Assembly (NCBI RefSeq): GCF_003854895.1
Contig: NZ_CP033966.1
Location: 2,976,001-3,040,000, forward strand
Reading direction: 5' to 3'
DNA length: 64,000 bases
Origin: Pigmentiphaga sp. H8
GTDB lineage: Bacteria > Pseudomonadota > Gammaproteobacteria > Burkholderiales > Burkholderiaceae_B
Shown here: piece by piece, positions 55,922 to 64,000 of the stretch
Position numbering within the stretch: the first letter of the stretch is position 1
Layout: every line of letters begins with the position of its first letter
The notes under the pieces: model-generated
What the model was told of the DNA's origin: nothing
The model's input: only the letters and a program-made list of their open reading frames with translations
Databases searched by the model: none
Translations under genes and position numbers: made by a program

Positions 55922-57127
55922 ATGACTCCGATACCCGCGCCCGCCGCGCCGGCCCCGCAAGCCGGCCCGGCCTTCGACTTCCGCCCCCTGCTGGCGGCCT
56001 ACATGACCTGCACCATGGCGATGATGGGCTTCGTCTCGGTCATCGGCCCCGTCGCACGATTGCTGCATCTGGCGGCATGGCAGGCCGGCGCCGTCATCAC
56101 CGTGGGCGGCGTGCTGTGGATGCTGCTGGCCCGGACCTGGGGCGCCGCCAGCGACCGGCTGGGCCGGCGGCGCGTGCTGCTTGCGGGCGTGGGGGGCTTC
56201 GCCCTGAGCTACTGGGCGATGTGCGCCGTCGCCATCGCCTCGCTTTATTTCTTTCCCGCCGCCGGACTGGTCTTCGCCGGCCTCGTCCTGACCCGGGGCG
56301 CGGTGGGCGCGTTCTTCGCCGCGATCCCCTCGGTCAGCCAGGCGCTGGTGGCCGATCACCTGCCCGCCGAACGGCGAGCCGCCGCCATGGCCTCGCTGGG
56401 CGCGGCCAATGCCATCGGCCTCGTGCTGGGACCGGCCATCGTCGCGGCGCTCACACCGCTGGGCCTGTCGCTGCCGCTGGCCCTAATCGCGCTGCTGCCG
56501 CTGCTCGGCCTGGGCCTGCTGTGGAAAGCGCTGCCCGATTCGCCCCCCGCCCATGGCACCGCCACGACGGCACTGCGCCTGGTCGAACCCAGGCTGCGCC
56601 GGCCGATGACGGTGGCCTTCGTCTGCATGTTCTGCGTCTCCATGGCGCAGATCACCGTCGGCTTCTTCGCGATCGACCAACTGGGCCTGGCGCCCGAGGC
56701 CGCCGCGCGCACCGCCGGCCTGGCGCTGGCCATGGTGGGCGTGGCGCTCATCGTCGCGCAGCTGGCGGTGCGCCGCCTGGGCTGGAGCACGCAGCGCCTG
56801 ATCCGCGCCGGCGCGCTGGTCAGCGCGGCGGGCTTCGGCGCCGTGCCGCTGGCCAGCAGCGGGGCCATGCTGGAAGCCGCTTTCTTCGTTGCCGCGGCGG
56901 GCATGGGCTGGATGTTTCCCGCATTCGCCGCGATGGCCTCGAACGCCGTGGCGGCGCATGAACAAGGCGCGGCCGCCGGATCGGTGGGCGCCGCGCAAGG
57001 ACTGGGCATCGTCCTGGGCCCGCTGGCCGGCACCCTGCTGTACGAGGCCGGTCCAGGCGTGCCCTATGCGCTGGCCGCCGTCCTGCTGGTGCTGGTGGCC
57101 GCCTGGCCCGCGCACACCGGGGCCTGA
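55922..57127 (+). CDS. MFS transporter (siderophore/drug exporter type)
   Basis: A 401-residue protein with 12 hydrophobic segments. DRLGRRRVLLAG is motif A and LTRGAVGAFFAAIPSVSQALVADHLP lies in the helix 4-5 region. ATG at 55922 is used; a TTG at 55901 overlaps the TetR stop and is less likely. The position behind TetR and a siderophore receptor hints at siderophore or antibiotic export, but this is inferred from context only. Confidence 0.85.
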   Translation: MTPIPAPAAPAPQAGPAFDFRPLLAAYMTCTMAMMGFVSVIGPVARLLHLAAWQAGAVITVGGVLWMLLARTWGAASDRLGRRRVLLAGVGGFALSYWAMCAVAIASLYFFPAAGLVFAGLVLTRGAVGAFFAAIPSVSQALVADHLPAERRAAAMASLGAANAIGLVLGPAIVAALTPLGLSLPLALIALLPLLGLGLLWKALPDSPPAHGTATTALRLVEPRLRRPMTVAFVCMFCVSMAQITVGFFAIDQLGLAPEAAARTAGLALAMVGVALIVAQLAVRRLGWSTQRLIRAGALVSAAGFGAVPLASSGAMLEAAFFVAAAGMGWMFPAFAAMASNAVAAHEQGAAAGSVGAAQGLGIVLGPLAGTLLYEAGPGVPYALAAVLLVLVAAWPAHTGA

Positions 57128-57143
57128 CGGCCCTGCCGCTCTT

Positions 57144-58028
57144 CTACAACCCGAACATCAGCGAGCGATGCGCCGCGGCGCCCGCCATCGCGCCATCGCC
57201 CACCGCCGCCGCCACCGAGCCGGCGGGCCGGCCCGTATCGCCGCACGCGAACACACCCGGCACGCTGGTGGCCTTGGTCGTATCGGTCTTGATCGTGCTG
57301 CCCCACGGGCCCTCTTCCATCACGCAGCCCAGTTGCTCGGCCAATCCCGAGGAACGGACCCGGGCCGCGATGAACAGTCCATCCAGCGCATGGACTTCGC
57401 CGTCGCTCATGACCACCGCCACGCCTTCACCGTCCAGCCGCGCCACCCGTCCCCGCACGAGGGCCACGCCGCGCCCGGCCAGCAGCGCGAGCTGCTGGGC
57501 ATCGGGCTCGAAGGCCTCGTTCAGGAACAGCGTCGTCGCTCCCCAGTCAGGCAGCATCATCGCCTGGTGCATGGACATCTCGGACAAGGCCAGCACGCCG
57601 ATGCGGCCCTGCTGCAACTCGTAGCCATGGCAATACGGACAATGGAACACATGGATGCCCCAGCGCGGCGCAAGTCCCGGCAGGTCCGGCAATTCGTCCT
57701 TCACGCCCGTCGCGAGCACGAGGCGCCGCGCCGTGCGCACCTGCGCGCCCACCGACACCGCGAAGCCCTCGCCTGCCTGGGCCACCGCGTCCACGCGGGC
57801 ATCCAGCCACTCCACCGTTTCGTACCTGAGCAGCTGGTCCCGGGCAATGGCGGCGATGTCGGCTCCCGCCTCGCCGTCGCGCGTCAGGAAACCATGGGAC
57901 AGCGGCGCATACCGGTTGCGGCGCTCGCCGGCATCGATCACGAGCACGCGGCGCCGGGCGCGGGCCAGTTGCATGCCCGCAGAAAGCCCGGCGTAGCTTC
58001 CGCCGATGATGATTACGTCGTGGTCCAT
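57144..58028 (-). CDS. thioredoxin reductase-like FAD/NAD(P) oxidoreductase
   Basis: A 294-residue flavoprotein of the TrxB-like group. FAD is bound by VIIIGGSYAGLSAGM and GVFACGDTGRPAGSV; the redox-active disulfide is Cys130-Cys133 in HCPYCHG. The NAD(P) domain is short. Bacterial enzymes of this type reduce small thioredoxins or other disulfides, but no partner gene is here. ATG at 58028 has GGAG six bases before it. An Rrf2-operator-like repeat lies 27 bp upstream and the Rrf2 gene comes next upstream. Confidence 0.88.
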   Translation of the reverse strand: MDHDVIIIGGSYAGLSAGMQLARARRRVLVIDAGERRNRYAPLSHGFLTRDGEAGADIAAIARDQLLRYETVEWLDARVDAVAQAGEGFAVSVGAQVRTARRLVLATGVKDELPDLPGLAPRWGIHVFHCPYCHGYELQQGRIGVLALSEMSMHQAMMLPDWGATTLFLNEAFEPDAQQLALLAGRGVALVRGRVARLDGEGVAVVMSDGEVHALDGLFIAARVRSSGLAEQLGCVMEEGPWGSTIKTDTTKATSVPGVFACGDTGRPAGSVAAAVGDGAMAGAAAHRSLMFGL

Positions 58029-58054
58029 ATCGCTCTCCATGCTCTGTCGAATTC

Positions 58055-58075
58055 ATGTACCTTTAAATGATACAT
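58055..58075. promoter_or_regulatory. Rrf2-type operator candidate
   Basis: ATGTACCTTTAAATGATACAT is a 21-bp imperfect palindrome with ATGTA/TACAT arms. It lies 27 bp before the oxidoreductase start and 64 bp after the Rrf2 gene stop on the same strand. Confidence 0.45.
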
Positions 58076-58138
58076 AAAGATTCGCGGCAAGGCCTCGATA
58101 TCCCTTCGGCGCGCGGGGCCATCCCTACCGGGGCATGT

Positions 58139-58618
58139 TCAAGACTGCGGGTGGTCCGCCAGGCCCCACGAGGCCGCATGGCAGATCTGGTCGAATTCCC
58201 GGGCCAGATCGGCCAATGTCACCGCGCCCAGGCGCCGGACGAGCAAGGCTTGCGCCTCTTCCAGCGCGTCGGCCAGCGCGGCGTTGACCACGCGTTCGAC
58301 CGCGCAATCGGGATGGGCGTGGTCCGCGCCGATCGCGAAGACCCTGGGCCCGCCCACCGCTCGGTGGATGTCCAGCAGCGTGACGTCGGCCAGGTCGCAA
58401 TCGAGCCGCCAGCCGCCATGGTGGCCTTTCTCGGACTGCACGTAGCCCGCCTTGCGCAGGCCCGCCATGGTCCGGCGCACCACGGCGGCATTGGTGCCCA
58501 GCATCCGGGCGATCTGGGCGGACGTCACGGGCTGGTCGTCCCTGGCCATGTGCAGCAGCACGTGCAGCATCCGGGAAAGGCGGCTATCGGTTCTCACGCG
58601 GGGTCTTGTCGGGGGCAT
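58139..58618 (-). CDS. Rrf2-family regulator without Fe-S cysteine set
   Basis: A 159-residue protein: RTDSRLSRMLHVLLHMARDDQPVTSAQIARMLGTNAAVVRRTMAGLRKAGYVQSEKGHHGG is the Rrf2 winged helix. The C-terminal region has only scattered cysteines (LDCDL, HPDCAV, QICHA), not the IscR/NsrR triad. Similar proteins (YwnA/CymR-like) sense thiols or disulfides. ATG at 58618 or GTG at 58597; the latter fits the usual family start better. It likely controls the downstream oxidoreductase. Confidence 0.85.
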   Translation of the reverse strand: MPPTRPRVRTDSRLSRMLHVLLHMARDDQPVTSAQIARMLGTNAAVVRRTMAGLRKAGYVQSEKGHHGGWRLDCDLADVTLLDIHRAVGGPRVFAIGADHAHPDCAVERVVNAALADALEEAQALLVRRLGAVTLADLAREFDQICHAASWGLADHPQS

Positions 58619-58671
58619 GAATGGGATCCACCCGCGACGATAACTCATCTTCGCCGCCGTGCCCGCGCGGC

Positions 58672-59547
58672 CTACGCCCGCGCTTGCGCCGCGATGCCGT
58701 CCAGGTCCGCCATCGCATCGGCGGGCAGCGTCAGCGCGGCCGCCGCCAGGTTCTCCCGCAGATGCTCCGGCGAAGACGTTCCCGGTATCAGCAGCAGGTT
58801 GGGCGCGCGCGCCAGCAGCCAGGCCAGCGCGACCTGCATGGGCGTCGCCTCCAGCCGCTGCGCCACGCGGGTCAGGATGCCCGATTGCAGCGGCGAGAAA
58901 CCGCCCAGCGGGAAGAACGGCACGTAGGCGATGCCCTGGCCGCCCAGTTGATCGATCAGCGCGTCGTCGGCGCGGTGCGCCAGGTTGTAATGGTTCTGCA
59001 CGCACACGACCGGGGCGATGCGCCGGGCCTGGGCCACCTGCGCGGCCGTGGCGTTGCTCAGGCCCAGGTGGCGGATGAGCCCCTGCCGCTGCAATTGCGC
59101 CAGCGCGGTGAACGGCTGCTCGATCGACCCTTCGGACGGCGCGTGCACGTCCCCCATGATGCGCAGGTTGACCACGTCCAGCACGTCCAGGCCCAGATTG
59201 CGCAGATTGTCGTGCACGGCCTGCGTGAGCTGTTCGGGGCTTTGCGCCGGATTCCACGAAGCGTCGGGCCCGCGCACGGCGCCGACCTTGGTCACGATGG
59301 TCAGGTCCCGGTAGGGATGCAGGGCCTCGCGGATCAACTGGTTGGTGACGTGGGGGCCGTAGAAGTCGCTGGTATCGATATGGTCGACGCCGGCCTCGAC
59401 CGCGGCGCGCAGCACCGCCAGCGCCCGGGCGCGGTCCCGCGGCGGCCCGAACACCCCCGGTCCCGCCAGTTGCATCGCGCCGTAGCCCATGCGGCGCACG
59501 GGTCGGTCCCCCAGGGCAAAACTGCCCGCTGCTTGCAGATCGGTCAT
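58672..59547 (-). CDS. aldo/keto reductase
   Basis: A 291-residue TIM-barrel reductase. Catalytic Asp and Tyr are in HIDTSDFYGPH, Lys in IVTKVGAV, and a further conserved segment is IRHLGLSNATAAQVAQA. NADPH phosphate is bound by LLLIPGTSSPEHLRENL. It reduces carbonyls in the cytoplasm; substrate unknown. Divergent from a LysR regulator that may control it. Confidence 0.9.
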   Translation of the reverse strand: MTDLQAAGSFALGDRPVRRMGYGAMQLAGPGVFGPPRDRARALAVLRAAVEAGVDHIDTSDFYGPHVTNQLIREALHPYRDLTIVTKVGAVRGPDASWNPAQSPEQLTQAVHDNLRNLGLDVLDVVNLRIMGDVHAPSEGSIEQPFTALAQLQRQGLIRHLGLSNATAAQVAQARRIAPVVCVQNHYNLAHRADDALIDQLGGQGIAYVPFFPLGGFSPLQSGILTRVAQRLEATPMQVALAWLLARAPNLLLIPGTSSPEHLRENLAAAALTLPADAMADLDGIAAQARA

Positions 59548-59628
59548 GGCATTTCTCCGGAAAGCGTGGATGGATCACACTATAGACACAGCCGCTTCGA
59601 TCGATAATCTGGTGTAATCAGCACAGGC

Positions 59629-59646
59629 TGTACGGAATTCCGCACA
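59629..59646. promoter_or_regulatory. 18-bp palindrome abutting the LysR start
   Basis: TGTACGGAATTCCGCACA, palindromic apart from one mismatched pair, with a perfect CGGAATTCCG core. Its last base directly precedes the LysR ATG at 59647. A bound protein would block LysR initiation; it may be a LysR autoregulatory site or bind another factor. Confidence 0.45.
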
Positions 59647-60582
59647 ATGCAAGCACCGCTCCAAGACCTGTTCGCCTTCCTGGCCGTGGTTCGCGCCGGG
59701 GGCTTTCGCGAAGGCGCCCGCGCCAGCGGCACCTCGGCCTCGAGCCTGAGCGAAGCGGTGCGGCGGCTGGAGGCTCGGCTGGGTGTCCGGCTGCTCCATC
59801 GCACCACCCGCAGCGTGACGCCGACCGAGGCCGGCGCCCGGCTGGTCGAACGGCTGGTCCCCGCGTTGGGCGAAGTGGAAACCGCGCTCGACGTCGTCAA
59901 CGGGTTCCGCGACCGGCCCGCCGGGACCTTGCGCCTGAACGTTCCGCTCAGCGCGGCGCGGCTGGTGCTTGCCCCCCTCGTCACCCCCTTCCTGCAAGCC
60001 TATCCCGACATCAAGCTGGAAATCGTGGTCGAGGACGGCTTCGTCGACTTGCTGGCCGCGGGCTGCGACGCCGGCATCCGCTACGACGAGCGGCTGGAGC
60101 AGGACATGATCGCGATTCCCATCGGGCCGCGCTGGCAGCGCTTCGCCACCGCCGCCGCGCCCGCCTACCTGGCGGCGCGCGGCCGGCCCACGCATCCGCG
60201 CGACCTGCTCGGCCACGTCTGCCTGCGCGGCCAGTTCTCCAGCGGCGCCATGCCCGCCTGGGAGTACGAACGCAAGGGGGAAGTGCTGCGCGTGGAGCCC
60301 GCCGGGCCGCTGCTGGTCAGCCTGGGCAGCGGCGTCGAACTGGCCGTCCAGGCTGCGCGAGACGGCCTGGGCATCATCCACCTGTTCGAGGGCTGGCTGC
60401 AGCCCGACCTGGACAGCGGCGCGCTGGAGCCCGTGCTCAAGTCCTGGTGGCGCCCGTTCACCGGCCCCTTCCTTTATTATTCCGGCCGCCGGCACCTGCC
60501 GTCGCCCCTGCGGGCCTTCATCGACTTCGTCCGCGCGCACGAAGGCACCGGCAAGCCCTCACGAAAACCCTCCCCACGTTGA
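59647..60582 (+). CDS. LysR-family transcriptional regulator
   Basis: A 311-residue protein: LQDLFAFLAVVRAGGFREGARASGTSASSLSEAVRRLEARLGVRLLHRTTRSVTPTEAG is the HTH, typical of the YafC/DmlR-like group that controls oxidoreductases. The effector domain begins GTLRLNVPLSAARLVLAPLVTPF. Divergent from the aldo/keto reductase. The start codon lies directly behind an 18-bp palindrome. Confidence 0.92.
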   Translation: MQAPLQDLFAFLAVVRAGGFREGARASGTSASSLSEAVRRLEARLGVRLLHRTTRSVTPTEAGARLVERLVPALGEVETALDVVNGFRDRPAGTLRLNVPLSAARLVLAPLVTPFLQAYPDIKLEIVVEDGFVDLLAAGCDAGIRYDERLEQDMIAIPIGPRWQRFATAAAPAYLAARGRPTHPRDLLGHVCLRGQFSSGAMPAWEYERKGEVLRVEPAGPLLVSLGSGVELAVQAARDGLGIIHLFEGWLQPDLDSGALEPVLKSWWRPFTGPFLYYSGRRHLPSPLRAFIDFVRAHEGTGKPSRKPSPR

Positions 60583-60587
60583 CGACC

Positions 60588-61805
60588 ATGCCCACCGACG
60601 CGCCCCCGGCAAGACACGACGACTCGCGCGACAGCGCCTGGCGGGTATTCCTGGTCTTCCTGCGGCTGGGGCTGAGTTCTTTCGGCGGACCGATCGCGCA
60701 CCTGGGCTACTTCCGTACCGAATTCGTCGAACGCCGCCGCTGGCTGGACGATCGCAGCTACTCGGATCTCGTGGCCCTGTGCCAGTTCCTGCCCGGGCCG
60801 GCCAGCAGCCAGGTCGGCATGGCGGTGGGACTGCGGCGCGCCGGCTGGCCCGGCCTGCTGGCCGCGTGGCTGGGCTTCACCCTGCCCTCGGCCCTGGTCC
60901 TGATCCTGTTCGCCTACGGCATGGCCGGCTACCCCGATCTGGCCGCCTCCGGCTGGGTGCACGGCCTGAAAGTCGTGGCCGTGGCGGTGGTCGCGCAGGC
61001 AGTCTGGGGCATGGCCCGGTCGCTATGCCCGGACCGGACACGAGCGGGACTGGCCATGCTGGCCGCGCTGGCGACGCTGGCCTTGCCCTCGGCGGCGGGA
61101 CAGATCGGCGCGATCGTGGCTTGCGGGCTGCTCGGCCGATGGCTGCTGGACCTGCCCGCGCCCACTCCCGCGCATCCGCATTCCTACCCCATCTCCCGCC
61201 GCGCCGGTATCGCCGCCCTGGCGCTGTTCGCGCTGCCGCTGGCGGCGCTGCCGGTTTGGGCCGCCGCCAGCGGTTCCTCGCTCGTCGCGTTCTTCGATGG
61301 CATCTATCGCGCCGGCGCGCTGGTCTTCGGCGGCGGACACGTGGTGCTGCCGCTCTTGCAAGCCACGGTCGTACCCACGGGCCTGGTCGACAACGCGGAT
61401 TTCCTGGCGGGCTACGGCGCGGCACAGGCCGTGCCCGGGCCGCTGTTCACCTTCGCCGCCTACCTGGGCGCGGTGTCCCTTGGCCCACTGCACGGCTGGG
61501 CCGGCGGCCTGGCCGCGCTGGCCGTGATCTTCCTGCCCGCGCTGCTGGTGCTGGCGGGTGCCTTGCCCTTCTGGGAACCACTGCGCCAGCGCCGCGGCAT
61601 CCAGACCGCGCTGGCCGGCGTCAACGCCGGCGTGGTAGGCATCCTGCTGTCGGCGCTGTACGACCCGGTATGGACCAGCGCCATCCACGGCCGCGCCGAC
61701 TTCGCGCTGGCGCTGGCCGCCTTCGGATTGCTGGTCCTGGGCCGCGTGCCGCCCGTCCTGGTGGTGGCGCTGGCGGCGCTGGGAGGCTGGCTGCTGGCGG
61801 GTTGA
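60588..61805 (+). CDS. chrA: chromate transporter, long-chain ChrA (two domains)
   Basis: A 405-residue membrane protein of the CHR family with a duplicated domain: first half LRLGLSSFGGPIAHLGYFRTEFV, LVALCQFLPGPASSQVG; second half FGGGHVVLPLLQ, LAGYGAAQAVPGPLFTFAAYLGA. Long ChrA proteins export chromate in exchange for other ions. No chrB regulator is near. It begins 5 bp after the LysR gene stop and may share its transcript. Confidence 0.9.
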   Translation: MPTDAPPARHDDSRDSAWRVFLVFLRLGLSSFGGPIAHLGYFRTEFVERRRWLDDRSYSDLVALCQFLPGPASSQVGMAVGLRRAGWPGLLAAWLGFTLPSALVLILFAYGMAGYPDLAASGWVHGLKVVAVAVVAQAVWGMARSLCPDRTRAGLAMLAALATLALPSAAGQIGAIVACGLLGRWLLDLPAPTPAHPHSYPISRRAGIAALALFALPLAALPVWAAASGSSLVAFFDGIYRAGALVFGGGHVVLPLLQATVVPTGLVDNADFLAGYGAAQAVPGPLFTFAAYLGAVSLGPLHGWAGGLAALAVIFLPALLVLAGALPFWEPLRQRRGIQTALAGVNAGVVGILLSALYDPVWTSAIHGRADFALALAAFGLLVLGRVPPVLVVALAALGGWLLAG

Positions 61806-61815
61806 AGGCCGGGGA

Positions 61816-64000
61816 TCAGCTCGCCTCGGCCGGCCCCCCTTCCATGGCCACCCGCACCGGCGGCGCCGCGCCCTGCTTGTCCTGTCCGAAGTAGACCACC
61901 ATGTGCGGATAGGGCAGCTCGATGCCGGCGGCGTTGAAGTGCTGTTTCACCAGGCGGTTGTAGGCGCGCTGCACCGCCCACTGCATGCCCGGCCGGGTCT
62001 TGATCAGGACCCGTATGGTCGCGCCCTTCTCGTTGACCGCGGTGACGCCTGGAATACTGATGTCTTCCAGGATCTCCGGCGCCAGCGCCTCGTCGGTCAT
62101 CAGTTCCGCGAACGCGTTGCGCATGTGTTGCATGGCATCGTCGATGCTTTCCCGGTGGGCGATCGTGTACTCGCCCAGATGGTAGGAGAAGTCCCGCATG
62201 TGGTTGGACACCACGTCCACCGACGAGAACGGCACCAGGTGGTAGCCGCCGTCCAGCGTCCGTATGCCCACCGAGCGGATCGTCATCTTCTCGACCGTAC
62301 CGAACACCCCGGCTACCTGCACGACGTCGTTCTCGTTCATGCCGTTCTCGAGCTGGATGAAGACGCCGGTGATGATGTCCTGCACCAGCTTCTGCGCGCC
62401 GAAGCCCACGGCCAGGCCGACCACGCCGGCGCCCGCGATCAGGGGCGCCACGTCTATGCCTATCTGCGACAGCACCACCATCACCGTCATGGTCACGATC
62501 ACGATCAGCGCCGCGTTGCGGAACAGCGACAGCAGCGTCTTCTCGCGCGCGGTGGGCATGCGCCCGCCCTCGCGCAGGTTCAGCCGATGCTCGATGATGC
62601 TGGCCACCACCGTCCACGCCAGCGCCGCGGCCAGCAGCACGATGGCCACGTTCACCGCCACGCCTATGGCCGCCGCGCCGGCGTCCGAGGCGATCCATCG
62701 CGACAGATTGAAGGCGCGCCACGCATCCAGCACCAGCAGCACCACGACGATGCGGACCGCCCATCCCACGAAGCGGATGGTCGCGGGCACATAGGAGTTC
62801 AGCCGGTTCTCCAGCATGGGCAGGCGCGCGCGCAGCTCGTCGGACACGCGTACGGGCTTGGCCAGCAGCGCGTTCAGCAGCACGATGGCCAGGCTGCCCA
62901 CGCCGGTCGCCAGCAGGGTCTGAAGCGTGGCGGCCACCATGAACGGCAGCGCATTGGCCGGATCGATCTGGCTGACCACCAGCAGCACGGTGAAGTACCC
63001 GATGCCCAGCCAGTGCCAGACGCGCGCCAGCAGGCGCGGCGACGTGCCCAGGAAGGTCGTCCTGCGCGAACCGCTGTGTTCGAGCTTCTCGCGCACCCGC
63101 TGGCGGTTGCGCCAGATCACGCCCACCGCGTACACGTAGACGCCCAGCATGATCACCAGCGCGGCCAGCCGGCCCAGCGCGGGAGACAGGGCCGCCGCCA
63201 GCACCGGATCGACCAGCATGGTGCCGTAGCCCGCCGCCATGACCAGCACGATCAGCCAGCGGTTCCAGTAGCGGGCCATCTCGTCCGACATCGGCAGCAG
63301 GCGCAGGTGCGGATAGCGCGTCGAGAACACGGTGCGGACCAGGACCTTGGTGATCTCGACCGCCAGGAAGGCCTTCAGGAACACGGCCACCAGCGGATCG
63401 ACGGCGACGCCGTCCGGACCGCCCCGGACGCCGGCCGCGTACGCCGCCGCGGCGGCCAGCAGCACCACCAGCGCATCGATCACCACCGCGCCGATGATCG
63501 CGCCCGCGCGCCGGTACAGGACCGGCATGCCAACGGGCGCATCGGCCCGTGGCGATGCCGTGGCATCCCATCCCAGGCCCGCCACCCAATCGTCGATGCG
63601 CCGGTAGATCCACAACGCCACCAGCCGCAGCAGCACGAAGGCGACGATGGCCGTCACGACCGACATGGCCAGCGGCTGCAATGCCCGCGCCTCGTTGCTA
63701 TCCATGGACGGGCCGTCGCCTTCGGCCATGGCGCGCAGGTCCGCGGCGCCCTGCCCCAGATCAGCAACCAGGCTCGACAGGAAGCGCTGCGTGCCGTCCG
63801 CCAGCCGTGCACGCAGCGTGGGGGACGCGTGAGCCGGCGGCGCATCGGAGGCCGCCGCCCCGGCTTGCTTCGTACCGCTTCCAGGCTCGTGCGCCCGCAA
63901 CTGGTCGATCAGCGCCTTGCGGCTGTCCGGGTTCTCGAGCAGGTCGGCCAGCGCGGCCGGCGTGGGCGCCTCGGCGGGTTGCGCGGCCATCGCGACGCGG
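61816..64000 (-). CDS. large mechanosensitive channel of the MscS family (YbiO-like), 5' end outside the window
   Basis: At least 728 residues are visible. The pore helix and beta domain are near the C-terminus: VVGLAVGFGAQKLVQDIITGVFIQLENGMNENDVV and FGTVEKMTIRSVGIRTLDGGYH. About ten membrane segments precede. The in-frame ATG at 63990 is not a convincing start: the frame stays open to the edge and RVAMAAQPAEAP looks like the end of a signal peptide (AMA before AQ), so the true start is probably to the right. MscS-like channels release solutes during osmotic downshock. The N-terminal extra domain is a YbiO-like feature. Confidence 0.87.
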   Translation of the reverse strand, partial: RVAMAAQPAEAPTPAALADLLENPDSRKALIDQLRAHEPGSGTKQAGAAASDAPPAHASPTLRARLADGTQRFLSSLVADLGQGAADLRAMAEGDGPSMDSNEARALQPLAMSVVTAIVAFVLLRLVALWIYRRIDDWVAGLGWDATASPRADAPVGMPVLYRRAGAIIGAVVIDALVVLLAAAAAYAAGVRGGPDGVAVDPLVAVFLKAFLAVEITKVLVRTVFSTRYPHLRLLPMSDEMARYWNRWLIVLVMAAGYGTMLVDPVLAAALSPALGRLAALVIMLGVYVYAVGVIWRNRQRVREKLEHSGSRRTTFLGTSPRLLARVWHWLGIGYFTVLLVVSQIDPANALPFMVAATLQTLLATGVGSLAIVLLNALLAKPVRVSDELRARLPMLENRLNSYVPATIRFVGWAVRIVVVLLVLDAWRAFNLSRWIASDAGAAAIGVAVNVAIVLLAAALAWTVVASIIEHRLNLREGGRMPTAREKTLLSLFRNAALIVIVTMTVMVVLSQIGIDVAPLIAGAGVVGLAVGFGAQKLVQDIITGVFIQLENGMNENDVVQVAGVFGTVEKMTIRSVGIRTLDGGYHLVPFSSVDVVSNHMRDFSYHLGEYTIAHRESIDDAMQHMRNAFAELMTDEALAPEILEDISIPGVTAVNEKGATIRVLIKTRPGMQWAVQRAYNRLVKQHFNAAGIELPYPHMVVYFGQDKQGAAPPVRVAMEGGPAEAS

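Noticed and set aside
1..64000. CRISPR arrays, tRNA or rRNA genes, prophage or insertion elements
   Set aside because: I looked for repeat-spacer patterns, cloverleaf-like tRNA sequence, transposase motifs and terminal repeats and found none. The only interspersed repeat seen is the two-copy hairpin element in the cyo region.

Overview
This is a GC-rich chromosomal window from a betaproteobacterium, most likely Bordetella, Achromobacter or a close relative (Alcaligenaceae). That placement is an inference. It rests on the GC-rich coding style, two Bug-type (TctC-like) periplasmic binding proteins, which are expanded in this family, many LysR regulators, a RegB/RegA redox pair beside a cyoABCD oxidase operon, and tight ATGA-overlapping gene pairs. 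I see no tRNA, rRNA, CRISPR array, transposase, integrase or phage gene. The window reads as ordinary chromosome with many small metabolic and transport modules. Both ends are open: an AspT-like antiporter runs off the left edge and a large MscS-type channel runs off the right edge.

Layout, left to right. 1-5.3 kb: AspT-like transporter, Tag DNA glycosylase, thioredoxin-like protein, a translationally coupled amidotransferase / lytic transglycosylase / ROK glucokinase run, a small membrane protein and a lipoprotein. 5.3-8.9 kb: sterol-desaturase-like enzyme, then group III truncated haemoglobin, NsrR-like regulator and nitronate monooxygenase with an NsrR-like site in front. 8.9-16.5 kb: MOT1-type transporter; a divergent arginine module (arginine dihydrolase-like plus ornithine cyclodeaminase against an Lrp regulator and PhzF); ArsC; MFS-Nudix; HdeD. 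16.6-22.8 kb: RegB/RegA followed by two RegA-like palindromes and cyoABCD, with two copies of a hairpin repeat in the operon and a strong terminator. 22.8-25.3 kb: ArsR-SRPBCC pair with tandem operators and an exported protein.

25.3-32.3 kb holds two Bug modules with LysR regulators, one with an aldehyde dehydrogenase and one with a cytoplasmic-type sulfatase. 32.5-34.6 kb is otsB-otsA (trehalose synthesis). 34.6-40.8 kb is a FadR/GntR-controlled cluster: FAD-linked 2-hydroxyacid dehydrogenase, a three-part ABC importer and a TauD-like dioxygenase, with three matching GntR operators. 40.8-50.8 kb: potassium-channel-like protein with a C-terminal zinc ribbon, a Cys-rich copper-storage-like protein, a PanE-like reductase, an ABC exporter behind a long leader, LysE, LtrA, a DsbA-like domain fused to NhaA, and an M28 peptidase lipoprotein. 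51-57 kb: DUF2946 protein, TonB-dependent receptor, PepSY protein, TetR regulator (palindrome over its promoter plus a Fur-like box) and an MFS exporter. 57-64 kb: thioredoxin-reductase-like enzyme with an Rrf2 regulator, aldo/keto reductase, LysR, ChrA and the MscS-family channel.

No single dramatic new system stands out. The best leads are the hydroxyacid/ABC/dioxygenase cluster with its triple operator, the RegA-cyo control region and structured repeat pair, the arginine dihydrolase-cyclodeaminase module, and the DsbA-NhaA fusion. All functions are read from sequence motifs without database searches.
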